This document shows, one piece after another, positions 1 through 11,979 of a DNA stretch of 64,000 nucleotides. The translations under genes and the position numbers were made by a program. This DNA comes from Isoetes taiwanensis (lineage: Eukaryota > Streptophyta > Lycopodiopsida > Isoetales > Isoetaceae). The notes beneath the pieces were generated by a model. The model was not told where the DNA came from, searched no databases, and saw only the letters and a program-made list of their open reading frames with translations. Numbering within the stretch: the first letter of the stretch is position 1; every line of letters starts with the position of its first letter. The stretch lies in the NCBI GenBank assembly GCA_021234155.1, contig JAJEKV010000065.1, positions 6,941,491 through 7,005,490 on the forward strand. The letters run 5' to 3'.

Positions 1-1
1 T

Positions 2-492
2 CTGGAAGAACTTGGCATAAAGAAACAAACACCTTATGCAATTTTACTGGCAGAAACATGTCTTCTCCCACTAGAAGCTGAAGCTTTATGTTTAACTCTG
101 ACTTTTGTAAACATACTCAGGGGCATAGGTGATAGACGATTGCCAAAACTAGCAATGGATATGTCATTGGTTTGGTTTAAAGAAGTACATGATTGGGTAG
201 GTCGATGGGGGATTGCAGTAAACAATCTGCCAGATTCCGAGATCAGCATTAGAGAAATAGTTCAAGAAAACTTTGTCAAACAATTATTGGAGAAACGCGG
301 TTCAAGGATGACCTTTTATCATAAGGAAGTAAACCCCCTACTCATTTATGTTAGCCAAGATTACTTGCATGCTTCTATTTGTAAGCAGCTAGAAAGGACA
401 ATTGCAAGATATAGGTCTAGATCACACTTGTTGAAAGTGGAAACAGGATGCTCGCAGAAGCTAGATCGGAAAAAGAGAACATGTGACATTTG
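2..492 (+). mobile_element. LINE ORF2 C-terminal fragment, cut by the window edge
   Basis: One frame is open from base 2 to the start of the first (TATC) array. It reads as the post-reverse-transcriptase part of a plant LINE polyprotein: an LLAET..LPLEAEAL stretch, a RLPKLAMD stretch, then ARYRSRSHLLKVETG followed by a zinc-type RTCDIC. The LINE copies near 48.1 and 53.0 kb hold the equivalent region (RLSSHRLGIEIG followed by TCKLCKSG), which supports the call. The reverse transcriptase domain would lie to the left, outside the window. The frame runs on through the microsatellite as an IYLS repeat, which I take as chance. The fragment is probably dead. A domesticated remnant is possible, but nothing here supports it. 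Confidence 0.7.
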
Positions 493-686
<194 letters not shown>

Positions 687-1294
687 AAGACGAGACTAGA
701 CTAGAATCTAGAGAAGGAAATACTAGCACAGACTAGAATAGTAGCTGAGGAAAGAAATTCCAGCAGAAACTAGACAGGACTGGTTTTTAATGACATGTGC
801 TAGTGCCAAACAATCTTTGAGTGCCTGAGTCAGCATTATGTCCAAGCGTTGTGCATGTCCTATCTGCATGTCATATAGACTGGATTTTAATCAATGGTAA
901 TTGTGAGCACAGAAGCTACCTAGCTATGTTCATTAAGCTCTTCAAAAATAATAATTCGTCTCCTTCTTGTGACCATATCATTATGTATCAAGTCTATGTT
1001 CCAGCCATCGCACTAAACGAAACGCTTTTTATGACATGTTGGTGCATGGGAATGCATAGATTGGGGTGTGCAAAACCTTGGTAAAAAATACCCTAAGAGG
1101 TTAACGCTAGGTTTTTGAATGGGCCGCCCAATAGTGAGTTTTTTCGTTACAACAGTAAAAACTGTTGAGATTTGTCATAATAGGATGAACAGGCTGATCC
1201 GATCACTCATGATTCCCACTTCTTGGTCTTTGTTCTTGATCCGAAAGCGAGACAAAGCAAGGGGAATTTAAAAAGCGAAGTTCAGGGTCGCCTC
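687..1294. other. Stretch without a recognised gene
   Basis: AT-rich sequence with only short frames. I see no coding, structural or transposon signal here. Confidence 0.5.
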
Positions 1295-1753
1295 CAATGT
1301 ACATGCCGAAGGTCGCCTCTTGCAAAACACTTGCTTTTAGGTTCTATCTCGTGATCTCCAAGAGGCAAAGATGGGTAGACCAAAGGATCTAAGAACAATA
1401 ATCTGAAGCAAAATTGGGGTCCTGCTGCAAAGCCAGTAATCCAAAAGGCAAGTAATGCTGCCAAGCTCCTGGCAAAATGCTTGAAGACTGGTGCAGAGGC
1501 TGATACAAGTGAGGAACGAAATGGCATAGCTGTGCTTCCTAATACTTGTGTCACTCCCGAAAAATCCTAAGGTATTTTACAAGTGTGTCAGTTGAAAACA
1601 TCCAACTGAAAGCGGCGAAGTTTAATCTTAGCATGATTATACTTAGACTAAAAGTTGTGCTTTGATCTTTATGCATGAATTTATGTTATTATCAGATTTT
1701 TCTAGGAACGGGATAGCAACTGAAGGGTGGCCTATGACACCTGCCTTCCCACC
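1295..1753 (+). pseudogene. Decayed copy of an unrecognised two-exon unit (MGRPK unit, copy 1)
   Basis: This block aligns with 3195-3690. Conceptual reading across one frameshift gives MGRPK near 1369, then a lysine/alanine-rich stretch with NWGPAAKP and AAKLLAKCLK, matching WNIAAKP and ASALLARCL in the second copy. Both copies then have a GT donor-like site after CCTAAG (here at about 1573). After it comes AT-rich intron-like sequence and an acceptor-like TAG before a second conserved segment, GGATAGCAACTGAAGGG. This copy has an in-frame stop after MGRPKDLRTII and a one-base loss in the second segment, and it ends at a (TATC) array. The GRPK core resembles an AT-hook, but that is too short for a function call. 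Confidence 0.55.
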
Positions 1754-1899
<146 letters not shown>

Positions 1900-1920
1900 G
1901 GAATTGAAGGTACATTTTTG

Positions 1921-2259
1921 AACATGAGAATGAAGATAATAGATGCTAGCAATGGTCTATTCTGCACCACAAAATATGACAAGAGGGATAATTTGCCTTT
2001 CCAAGCTATAAAGTATGTAAAAGCTGATGGTGGAAGACCTTATTTCCAAGCAGCAAAAGTTATAATGTCACAGGTTGTTCCCAGCTTGTATATTAATGGT
2101 AATACGGAAGATGCAGCTAGAGATATAAATGGAATTATTACTGCTTTTATCAAAAATGGTTTTGATCCCAAGACTCTCAAGAGGAATGTCCAGACTGTTT
2201 TGGAAATGGATTTTCCAGGAGTCAGGTATGAATATACCAATATCATCAAACTGTTGTGA
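1921..2259 (+). pseudogene. Retroelement reverse-transcriptase-associated C-terminal fragment
   Basis: A 113-residue frame ending in TGA. It contains YDKRDNLPF, then SQVVPSLYI, then an NGF followed by a leucine/lysine helix and DFPGVRYE. From memory, the order YDKR..F, SQ and NGF..L is that of a module found after the reverse transcriptase domain in some eukaryotic retroelements, including Penelope-like and related elements. No reverse transcriptase catalytic motif lies upstream: the preceding 146 bases are a microsatellite. I read it as an orphan fragment. The exact element class is uncertain. Confidence 0.4.
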
Positions 2260-3142
2260 TAATATATACGAGTGATAGTAGGAGCCTGGTCAGCTTGACT
2301 AGGTTCCTACTACACTTAGTCAGCTGATGCATTCCAGGCTCCTCCACTTGCGGAAGGAGGTAGGGCATTTATGGTGCATGATCAAACTAGAGACAATATA
2401 ATGGTACATTGACTAAATTACTGTTGAATTTTGGTGAGTCATGTATCCAGCATCTTCAAAATAATTATTCAAAAAGTGATGGTTTTAAAATTTGCAGTTT
2501 GGATGCTTTAAAGATCACAATCTGCATAATGCTAAGAATAGCATTTAATATAGTCATTGTCTCCAGAGCATAAAAAATGTACACTTCGAGCATAAATAAG
2601 TGACGGTTCTTATTATGTAGCATGCGCGATCACAAGCACATTTGTTTCAACATAACCACCAGAACAACACAGATCAAAAACATCTCCTAGTAAAGTAAGT
2701 AAAATTGCGGTTGCATCGTGAATGTACGCATTGAGCATGAACCCTATGGCATTCACGGATTAACATTTGCTATGGTTGTATAAGGATAATACCATAGTAT
2801 CTGCAAGTATATGTCTGCAAAAAATACCAGTTGTCTAGCTTGAGGCTTAACTTATACTCGGCATGACAACATCTTTAGGAAATGACATCAAAGGGTTTAA
2901 CAAAGTCTTTTGCAACATTACAACTAGGGGAAATAAGAAATGTTCTAGCAATGGATTAAAACCATTGAAACTTTTGCTTAAAATTACTCATACACTATTG
3001 TAAAGCTTTATTCGAAATTCATCATTACTCGGATAGGGCATACAAAAACCCGTTAAATATTACTCAAGATTTGTTTGTTGAGAATCATGGAAAAGATAGA
3101 ACTGAACAAACCTAAGGTTGTTGTAACATCTGGTGCCGATTC
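2260..3142. other. Stretch without a recognised gene
   Basis: AT-rich non-coding sequence. A 20-base near-palindromic segment around 2282-2320 (GGAGCCTGGTCAGC and CTAGGTTCCTACTAC) is the only structure I notice. Confidence 0.4.
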
Positions 3143-3733
3143 TTGACTCGAGATAAAACAAAATACCCTATTATTTATGAGAAGGCCGACCAGAGCATGT
3201 ACACCTGCTGTGGATCTTCACGCGCCAAGCATCAGTACAGATACTATCTTCGCACGAGAAGGAAGAAGATGGGTCGCCCCAAAAGCTCCAAGAATTCGCC
3301 CAAACAATCAGCATGGAATATTGCAGCCAAGCCATTGCAGAAGAAAGCTCAAGCGGCGTCCGCTCTTCTGGCAAGGTGTCTTAGCAAAAATACAACCTGT
3401 GAAGAGGAGGACCAATCCATTGCTCATAATGAGATTGGAACCATTGTTCGACCTGAAGACCCTAAGGTAAGGGTCTGATAGTATATGTTGTGCTAAATTG
3501 GCCTGAGACAAATTGCCTTGGCCAAATAAAATTTTACAAAATATTCAGCTTACAGTAATTAAGTTAGTATAATTTGTTAAATAGGTTAAGCTTTGATCTT
3601 GTTTTTATGGTCATTTCTTAATCAAAATCTAAACTAGGAGCAGGATAACAACTGAAGGGTTTGCCTATGACACCTGCCTTCCCATAAGTGGAAACCATAC
3701 TAATGCTTTTTTTCTTATGGATGGTGGCAGGTA
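3143..3733 (+). CDS. Unrecognised two-exon reading frame (MGRPK unit, copy 2)
   Basis: Exon-like segment one runs from about 3143 to 3471 and encodes a basic protein with YTCCGSSRAKHQYRYY, RTRRKKMGRPK, a lysine/alanine-rich middle and an acidic end, EDPK. It ends at a good donor, AAG|GTAAGG. A second conserved segment after TAG at about 3642 reads TTEGFAYDTCLP and reaches another donor-like GCAG|GTAAGA at 3731. Copy 1 at 1295-1753 conserves both segments and the first donor, so the unit was once a spliced gene or a transposon gene. I do not recognise the family. No start signal or downstream exons could be fixed, so it may be partial. Confidence 0.4.
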
Positions 3734-4177
3734 AGAGGAACCCTTCCCTGGTGATTTTGATATGTTATGATTGGGAAGATTTTGCAAATACAACCTCCTG
3801 TAAGAATGGTGATGTCTTCAAAAGATCTCTCTGGACATTATGTCTATTCTGATTGTTACACATGCAATATTAGTTATGGAAAAGCATGGTGCTATTTTGT
3901 CAAGAAAAGATAATGAGTATGTCTTTTTGCATGTAAATGCAAACAGGTATTTCACTTCTTGTTGCTTCTTTGCTAAATGCCAATATGATCTTACATTTAT
4001 ACTCGTTTGAATTTTTATACAAGATTTTCTTTTGGCATGCATTATTGGCTGAGTTAGATCTGACAAATAGACATAAGCACAGATTTTGACTACCTTGTTT
4101 ACAAGGACAGAAAGACTTAGTGCTAGTTTTGGTTCTAAGGAGATTAGGCTTTAGATTACCCTAAAGACCTAGTAAAC
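3734..4177. other. Stretch without a recognised gene
   Basis: AT-rich sequence between the MGRPK unit and the third (TATC) array, with no coding signal. Confidence 0.45.
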
Positions 4178-4387
<210 letters not shown>

Positions 4388-4459
4388 TAATGCTGTACAG
4401 TGGTGGGAGCAGGATCCATATGTTGTACAGTGGTGGGAGCGGGATTTCTTGCTTCTTTA

Positions 4460-4472
4460 TGGTATCAGAGCC
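4460..4472 (+). other. Primer-binding site of the copia element
   Basis: TGGTATCAGAGCC matches the 3' end of plant initiator tRNA-Met, the usual first-strand primer of Ty1/copia elements. It lies directly after the LTR remnant. Confidence 0.85.
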
Positions 4473-4514
4473 GGATTTCTAAACATATTAGAAATACCGA
4501 TCCTGCAAAGAATC

Positions 4515-5216
4515 ATGTCTACAAAGGGATCCATCGAAAAGCTTACTGCTGCTAATTCATATGTGTGGTTTATCAAAACCAGGGGAATTTTGGCAGAAAA
4601 GGGATTGTGGGGAGTGTGCTCGAGAGGAAACACTCAATCCCGAAGAAAGATGACAAAGGGGTCAAAGGAGGAGATGGCCAAGTGGGTGCAACTTAACCGG
4701 AAGGCTAAGAATCTGGATCATGAAGTGCGTGAATGATGGGCAAATTCCTTGTATTGAAGAGGCATCCACGACCAAAAGAAGCATGGGATTATCCGATCAA
4801 TGCTTTTAGAAAGGATCGGGTTCTCCCAAAGAAGTGATGCTTTATGCTCAAATCTTTACCGCAAAATTGAAAGATTGTGAGGATGCATCAAGCTATATTG
4901 AGGGGACCAGGGCTCGCTGCAAAACAATTGCAAGGAATGGGTAAAGCTTTACCCGAGGATGCAATTGTCCTGAACATTGGTTGGTAGGGCTCCCACCAAA
5001 GATTTGATGGAGTGGCGATCATAGGAGGCGCAAAGGACGTAAGCCTAGACCCCGGGCTTGCACACAAATCCTAGCAGGAGGAGGCTGTCCAACTAGCGTA
5101 AAGAAGCCGAGAGAGGTGGTGGGGAGTAGAGACTCTACCTTGTATGCGTAGGGAACGTCTTTGAGACAAGGACACATTACAAATGTAACGGGGTTGGCCA
5201 TATTGCAAGAAATTGT
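4515..5216 (+). pseudogene. Copia Gag remnant with zinc knuckle
   Basis: The Gag start reads MSTKGSIEKLTAANSYVW, typical of the copia Gag amino end (KL..NY..W). The frame stops at 4736, and the remainder is split over other frames. At 5175-5216 the sequence encodes HYKCNGVGHIARNC, a CCHC nucleic-acid-binding knuckle whose first cysteine is replaced by histidine. Gag would have formed the virus-like particle. This copy is dead. Confidence 0.75.
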
Positions 5217-5518
5217 GGAGAAAGTAACAAGGAAAATCCAAAGAATGAGGATGTCAAAGGAAAAGGGAAGTTAGTGGCTAAGAAGAAAACACCTGCTACT
5301 AAAGCACATGTGGCTCACATTGAATCGTGAGAGTGAAAGTGAAGAGGAAGATGGCCGAGACTAGTGATGGCAACTTCATGGCGAGTTGAGGAAAATAGCA
5401 CTTGGAAGGAAATGCTTTGGGGAAAGATTGAGCGGACCATAGCATGGTGTACATCATGGATTGTGAGAGATCCGCATTATCAAAACCACTATATGTGCTA
5501 TGTTTGCACATGAGGAGG

Positions 5519-6424
5519 ATGCTTGGTTTTTGGATTCGGTGCAACAGATCACATGACGCCCGCGGAAAGACCCGTTTTGGCGAATTCAAGGAAGAAGCAA
5601 TTGGAAGGACAAGACAAACAGGGAAAGGGCAAGCTTAGAGTGGGCGGTACGAAAACAATCAAGGTCGACTTGGGGAAGAGGATAAAGGAAGTAACCGAGG
5701 TGCTTTATGTGCCAGTTTTTGCCGTCAATTTGTCGCCGGTTTCACAAATGGATGATGCAAATCTCAAGCTCACATTCGGGGTGGCAAGTGTGTGATTAAG
5801 TGGACCTCAAAAGCGTGTAATAGCACAAGGACGAGGTTTGGCAAGTCAGATCGTCTCACTTGGGCTGCGGGACCACAAGCTTTTGTGATAAATGGATGTG
5901 ACAAAGAACTTGCAAATATGACATGAACGGATGGGGCATTCCAATTTCGTGACATTAGGAAGATTGTCAAAATTGGAGTCCGGTTGAAGATTTGCCATCT
6001 TTGAAAGGCAAAACCAAGCATCTCTGTGAGGGTTGTCCCAAAGGAAAGATCAGGAAGACTCCATTTCCAAAAGGTGGTGCGGTCGCGAGCAACCAAACCG
6101 CTTCGGTTTAGTGCATATGGATTTATGGGGGCCTGCCGAAGTTCTCTCACTTGAGGCAAAGAAGTACTTTCTCGCTCATCATTGATGATCTGACCAGGAA
6201 GGCTTGGGCATTTTTTCTCAAAAGGAAGTCCCATACTTTTGAAGAGTTTACCCGGTGGAAGTTGGAGGTTGAAAATGAGAAAGACATGAAGATCAAGAGA
6301 ATTCTGGACAATCGAGGAGGTGAATTCATGGGCGGAAGGTTCCGTGAAATTTTGGAAGGTAATGGTATAAGGCATGAGACATCTATACCCTATGAGCATG
6401 AGCGTAATGGGGTCGTGGAGCCGT
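5519..6424 (+). pseudogene. Copia protease and integrase remnant
   Basis: At about 5521 the protease motif WFLDSGATDHM can be read only across a one-base deletion in the DSGA core. A GAG-pre-integrase segment follows (VLYVPVFAVNLSPVSQM), then the integrase zinc region (CEGCPKGK), HMDLWGP and LDNRGGEF, which hold the catalytic D,D positions, and finally ERNGVVE with the catalytic Glu. The segments lie in different frames and a stop follows at 6424. Confidence 0.85.
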
Positions 6425-6601
6425 AAAAATCGAACGTGGTCGAGGGAGCAAGAGCTTTACTTCTAGGCAAGCAGCTACAACACGCTTACGGGCGTAAGCG
6501 CTGAGCATGGCGCTGTACATTCGTAATCGTTTGCCTACCAAAGCACTTGACAATATGGTTCCCCGGCGTACTGGAGTGGGGTCAAGCCATCTGTCAAACA
6601 C

Positions 6602-7282
6602 TTGCGTGTATTTGGATGCACAGCCTATGTCTACCTGAGCAAAGAGGAAAGAACACAAGGTAAACTAGCAGAAAAGAGCATCAAATGTGTGTTTTTGGGT
6701 TACTGTTCAGAGAGCAAAGGGTACAAACTTTGGGATCCTATCACAAAAAGGATGCTCAATCGCAGAAGTGTCAAGTTTGATGAACATGATTTCAGTCTCG
6801 GCAAAGCAAACTCTTTGGATTGTGATCAGATGGAAATTGAATCTGTGTATGACAGTGATAGTGAGTCTGATAGTGATAAGTCAGAATTTGGCGATGAAAT
6901 AGGAGGTGGACCTGGTCCGTGTTCTCCTCCCTCTCATATATCTTCACCTGTACAAGATTCTGGCTCAAATGTACAAGCTTCTGACCCTCCACTAAGGAGA
7001 TCAGCGAGGTCTTGGAAGCCTACGGCACGAAATCTTGAAAGGTTTGCCTTAACTTGCTCAGTGACCATTGATGAACCAGCCACATTTCAAGAGGCTCGCA
7101 GGTATGCAGAAGCTCGGCAGTCTTATGCATCTCATGGTTTGCACAAGGCCGGATCTAAGTGCTGCTGTAGTTACGGTCAGTCAGTTTTTGAGTTGTCCGG
7201 GTCCAGAACATTGGAAGGCAGTGTGTCGCATTCTGAGGTATTTACATGCTACACGATCTTGGACTTCAATTCTTCCGCGTAA
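6602..7282 (+). pseudogene. Copia integrase tail, linker and truncated reverse transcriptase
   Basis: The frame starts at VFGCTAYVYLSKEERTQGKL, the conserved block after the integrase core, and continues through an acidic serine-rich linker to a DEPATFQEA segment that normally precedes the reverse transcriptase. There the sequence jumps to the region after the reverse transcriptase, so about 1 kb encoding its catalytic part is missing, and a frameshift follows. An internal deletion, probably between short repeats, explains it. Confidence 0.8.
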
Positions 7283-7753
7283 TGGTTTGCATGGGTTTGC
7301 TGATGCAGATTATGGGGGGGATCTCATGGAAAGATACTCTCGTACGGGGTACTGCTTCCTGCTCCAAGGGGGAGTAGTTAGCTGGTGTAGCAAGAAGCAG
7401 AAAGCAATTGCGGTTTCGAGTTGTGAATCAGAATATATGGCTCGTAATGCGCAGCCCAAGGAAGCAATTTGGCTCCAAAGGTTAATCAAGGAACTTGGGA
7501 AGATCAACAAGGGCCTGTGGCTATATTCTGTGACAATCAGGCTGCAATATCCTTGGCGAGAAATCCGACCAATTTCACCAAAGCAAAGCACGTTGAGATC
7601 CAGTATCATTTTACAAGAGAAAAGTTTGAGCAAGGGAAAATCAAGGTCACGTATCTATCCACCCAGAAGATGACAGCAGATATGTTTACAAAACCACTAC
7701 CAAGGAAAAGGTTCTTGGAATGTGTTGAAGAATTAGGCATGAAGAAAGTTTGA
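7104..7753 (+). pseudogene. Copia ribonuclease H remnant
   Basis: Two overlapping frames together cover the copia RNase H. The first has GSLMHLMVCTRPDLS, HWKAVCRILRYLH, FADADYGGD and SSCESEYMA. The second has IFCDNQAAISLA, KHVEIQYHF and ADMFTKPLPRKRF and ends in TGA at 7753. A single frameshift near 7480 separates them. This domain would remove the RNA template during reverse transcription. Confidence 0.85.
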
Positions 7754-7781
7754 ATCGATCATATTTCCTTCTGAGGGGGAG

Positions 7782-8004
7782 TATTGGAACACATCAAGCA
7801 CATCAAGCACATTAAGCACCGCATCAAGCACATCAGTGGAACGCATCATTATAACATCAGGAAATATGCTGTCTGTTGTCCATTTATAGAAGTAGTTAAA
7901 CTAGGAGTTAAGATATTGTGACGTGTAAAGATCCGTTGTATTCTGTATAAAAGATGGAATAGAGAAGAGGGAAACGGGCTTTTTGGGGATTTCTTGCTTC
8001 TTTA
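7782..8004 (+). repeat. 3' LTR of the copia element
   Basis: It starts after the GAGGGGGAGT purine tract (7773-7782) and ends with the stretch shared with the 5' remnant. It contains a short internal repeat of CATCAAGCA at 7791-7840 and a TATAAAA-type promoter box at about 7946. The first dinucleotide appears changed from TG to TA. Confidence 0.7.
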
Positions 8005-10826
8005 GACTACTCCACAAAACCTCTTGCACTATTAGAAATGAAGAGAAAAGAGACAAATGGCAACATGAACAATCTCCCGTACTGTTTAGAGGAGCCAATA
8101 TGCTTCAAACTATGATCAAGTTCTGCAACTTTACTACCAAATGTAAGATTAAAAGGAGATGCTGCATTGTCGGGATGCGCCAGTCAGCCTCCTGCAATAA
8201 GCTAGACACACAGCCCAGCCACCAAAACTCCCCTCTAAAGTTTAGTTTATGATATCTGGTCTTCATATGTAAGCATCTTCCTGGACACAATTAAATCTCT
8301 AGCTCGACAATCTCAAATAATCTTTACATCCTGTTTTAAAACTGTAGAATTATGATCCAGAATTTACTTTGGCTCCTTCTAAGAAAACATCCCTAAAATC
8401 TTCTGCTAGCAAGAAAGAGCAAGAGGAGGGGGGAAACCGTCTACTCAGAAGATCCAGCTGGAAAGACTGGTGGAACTTTTTGGATAAAATGGTGACGCCT
8501 TCACAAATAATATTAAAAAGTTACTGCATTCTGCACATGCATATGTTAACTTTTGCATGTCATTGTTTGAAAGGTTATTGCAATGGCAAAAATTCCCATT
8601 GACAAAGAAACCAGGATGTATAAACCTATGAGAACAGTTGTCTATGAATGTTTATAGGTAATATGTCGCCCCTCAAAGAATGTGATTAAAATTATGATTG
8701 CTTTAGAACACAATACGACCATCCAATTTGATCATCGAGATCCATAAGACTAATCCACAATGGACCATAATATGATTCAGTTGCCCCACTTGGAGAAACT
8801 TCGTTGTGCTAAACATATTTGCTCATCCTCTAAAATTTATTACCTGTGCCTTTTTCCCTTAGCACCTAATGCCTAGCTCCAACATCCAACACACCTAACT
8901 CCTGACTCCTAGCTCTATTGTCTGGGAGCGGCCCATTTAACGCCAACATCCTTAGCAACTGCGTCTAGGATCGTCCAGCATGAGATAGAATCAGAAAGAA
9001 GCCTACTAGGGGTTTTGCGCACTAGGGTTTTGCCTATTAGGTTTTTGCCCAATTGCCCGAAAGTTGGATGGACATTTTGGAGTCACCATTTCTGAATGCA
9101 GACGCCCAAAACACGCATCACATACTTTTCTGCCCTGCCCTAGCCTAATTTTGTTCCCAAGATTTGTGCGAAGGAGCCTTGAGAGCCCCTAGTCCACATA
9201 AGGTCTACCACGAACGACATAGCTCCTAACAAGGTAAGATTTGATGTATGGATGGCCAGGAAAAAGCCTTCTCCTAAGGAGTCATTGCTCACATATAAGG
9301 TCCCCCTTCCGATAAGTGCTCATCCAGTGCGCAGCTCCATAGCCAGGTGCAAGCTAATTCCGGTGCCTTGATGGAAGTACCATCTTCTTTTTTTGGTCCA
9401 CAACGGCCTCTTAGAATTGGCCCTGGACCCGCAAGTCCAATGTTTTTCGTCGCCACTCCGAGACCAGATTCAGATTCTTCATTCCAGTGGAGCGATGGTG
9501 GCCACATCTATGATTGTGTCTATTGAGAAATGGACACAACTGCTACAGTTGCTATAGGTATTGGTTTCAAAATCTGTTGGCCAATGTGTGAAAACTAGTG
9601 ATCCTTCAATACAGATGTTTGAGGCTGAGTTATGGCCACATACGAAGCACTGCGAGTGGTGGGACCTGCCACAGTGACACACCAAATAGACAAGCTAGAC
9701 ATGTCCACACAGACGTCGTCTGAGGACTTGTTGCACACAAGAGAACGAGCAGCACCCACCTGGCCTGCTGACACAGGTAGTTCATTGAAGGACAAGCAAC
9801 ACTCGCCTGGTCTAAACCTACATATGGTCGAAATTTCGAGGCGACTGACTATCTTGTTCTGGAAGAGTCGATACGTTTTTTCACTCAGGTGATACAGATA
9901 CAGGTAGATGGGCCAACAGGATTTGTGGTACAAACTGTTGCTAAAGACTAAAATGGTTTGTTTACTTACAAATTTAATCAAAATCTTTGCATGACAAAGA
10001 GGAGTAGGGAGTTGTCTAGAAATATGTTTGCAGTGCACAAACATGTTTGCATAGAAATATATTTGCAGGGCATGCAAATTACTTGATGCTGGCAAAATAT
10101 CATACTACATCTCATGACATCAGAACAACAACAAAATCAAAGCTACAACAAACAATAAAAATAAGGCTTCAACTATATTGGTGTCAGATAGGAGCAAAAG
10201 ACAAGTAAGCATAGTAATGGGAATGTAAAATGTTCAGATAAACTATGCAAATCATCACTGCTAACAGTTTAATATATTCACAACACGTTGTAACGTGAAT
10301 TAGGTTCAATTTTCTGCAGGAAAATCAGTTCACCTCTTGAGAAGACTAAAGAACTAGTCTCAGATATCCAAGGAAGATTAAACTGCATCATCACTCAACC
10401 CTTGCAAGGCGAGAACTCTCGGGCATGCACACATTTCCTCAAAATCCAATCTTCTTATATCATTCATAGACGGCCTTAGACGAGCTATCAGAAGATAACT
10501 TTGACATCATGAACACTGCAAATAGAGGAAGTCAACCCTGACTTCACTAATACTGCAAATAGAAAGAAAAGTGGAAACAATGAAATGCCTGTTGTCTTAT
10601 CTCCATTTTTAATCTCGACCTTCAAAATAGATGTATTCGACATTTACACCATTAGATAGGAATATTTGGAACATATACTACATCCACACCCTCTAGCCCT
10701 AGGGTTTGCCCTTTGGGCAACCCAATAAGAGTTAGACAACAATACCAACTGATGAACTAGTCGATGCTATAAGGCCGAATCTCGCAATTTACACATATAC
10801 CCATAAAAATTTCTAAATAACAAACA
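8005..10826. other. Long stretch without a recognised gene
   Basis: Only short frames occur. A lysine/serine-rich frame at 8369-8602 (SWKDWWNFLDKM) and a mixed segment around 9600-9890 look slightly coding but match nothing I know. No terminal repeats or tandem arrays were seen. Confidence 0.4.
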
Positions 10827-11043
10827 CTAGTAAACGGGTGCCCGGCGTTGCCGGGCTAATGTCCTGGGATAGTCTTTACTTGCCCTTTAACATCTATATA
10901 TGCAACTTGGACAACGACGCATGTTGATATTCGGAAGAATGGGCATTATTTACTTTTGTAATTATTTTTTATTGAAATTCCCTAATGACAGTATCATCTT
11001 TGTTCATGGATTTCAGTAGAGAAAACAATGTTCAAAATGTGTG
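10827..11043 (-). mobile_element. Helitron 3' end, family copy M
   Basis: Read on the minus strand, a 17-nt hairpin GCCCGGCAACGCCGGGC (10856 to 10840) is followed by a 9-nt spacer ACCCGTTTA, the terminal CTAG (10830 to 10827) and a flanking T. This is the usual architecture of a Helitron 3' end inserted between A and T. The last roughly 215 bases align with the plus-strand copy at 16418-16698, including ATGATACTG.CATTAG, CCATTCTT and AAGTTGCATAT, so this is a repeated family. The element body would extend to the right, towards or across the RPL9 gene. Its TC-beginning 5' end was not found. Confidence 0.8.
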
Positions 11044-11124
11044 CCCGACGTCGCTGCGCATAAATACGTGACAATGTTCATATAGGGCTCCCAATAGACC
11101 TTACCTTTTATTTTTTTGGTAAGA

Positions 11125-11132
11125 AAACCCTA
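11125..11132 (+). promoter_or_regulatory. Telo box upstream of RPL9
   Basis: AAACCCTA lies 93 bases before the ATG. Telo boxes are enriched in plant ribosomal protein promoters, so this is a plausible translation-machinery control element. Confidence 0.6.
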
Positions 11133-11154
11133 GGGTTCATCTGTGAAACAGAAT

Positions 11155-11163
11155 TTAGGGTTT
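11155..11163 (-). promoter_or_regulatory. Second telo box near the RPL9 start
   Basis: TTAGGGTTT is a perfect telo box (AAACCCTAA) on the minus strand, 62 bases before the ATG. It may lie in the 5' UTR. Confidence 0.6.
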
Positions 11164-11224
11164 GGAGCGAGAGAGCACAATCCAATTTAGGGTAGTGCGG
11201 CTGCGGGCTGCGGGCTCCGGCACC

Positions 11225-11979
11225 ATGAAACGGATCGTAGCATCACAGGAGCTTGTCATCCCAGATGGAGTTACTGTTGAAATCAAGGCGAAGAAAGTTC
11301 GCGTTAAAGGGCCTAGAGGTCAGCTTACTCGCGATTTCAAGCATTTAAATCTAGATTTTGCGCTCATAGATGGTGGAAAGAAGCTTAAAGTTGATGCCTG
11401 GTTTGGCTCTCGAAAAACTATTGCGGCTATTCGTACTGCAATTAGTCATGTCCAAAATCTTATAACCGGTGTGACCAAAGGCTTCCGATATAAGATGCGG
11501 TTTGTCTATGCCCATTTTCCCATCAACGCTACTATTGGTGGTGGCAATGACAACATTGAGATTCGTAACTTCCTTGGCGAGAAGAAGGTAAACTTTATCG
11601 TAATTTTTTCTTCGTTCTCAGGTTCCGTCTGTTTGTTTGTTTTTCTGTTTCCTTAAATTGGTGTGTGCATTGGGTGTCTGCAAATAGGTCAGGAAAGTCG
11701 ACATGCTTGGTGGTGTGACAATAACCAGATCAGAGAAAGTTAAGGATGAACTTGTGCTTGAGGGCAATGACATTGATCTTGTTTCTCGATCTGCAGCACT
11801 AATTAACCAGGTATATGAACAAATCTGCAGGCATTGGACATTATCTGGTTGATTGTTCCTGACCTTGTGACTGTACATTGTTTATGTTTCAGAAATGCCA
11901 TGTAAAGAACAAGGATATTAGGAAGTTTTTGGATGGTATTTATGTTAGTGAAAGGGGAACCATTGCTGAGGAAGAGTAA
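11225..11979 (+). CDS. RPL9: 60S ribosomal protein L9 (uL6), three exons
   Basis: Exons are 11225-11587, 11688-11810 and 11893-11979, all phase 0 with GT-AG introns (99 and 82 bases). They give 190 residues, close to the usual 190-194. Diagnostic segments are [70 protein letters not shown], and [16 protein letters not shown] at the end. The protein is a two-lobed large-subunit component near the sarcin-ricin loop and stalk base of the cytosolic ribosome. The ATG follows CACC and matches the family start (MK.I). Two telo boxes precede it. No stop or frameshift is present, so the gene looks functional. A Helitron 3' end lies about 180 bases upstream of the coding start. Confidence 0.96.
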
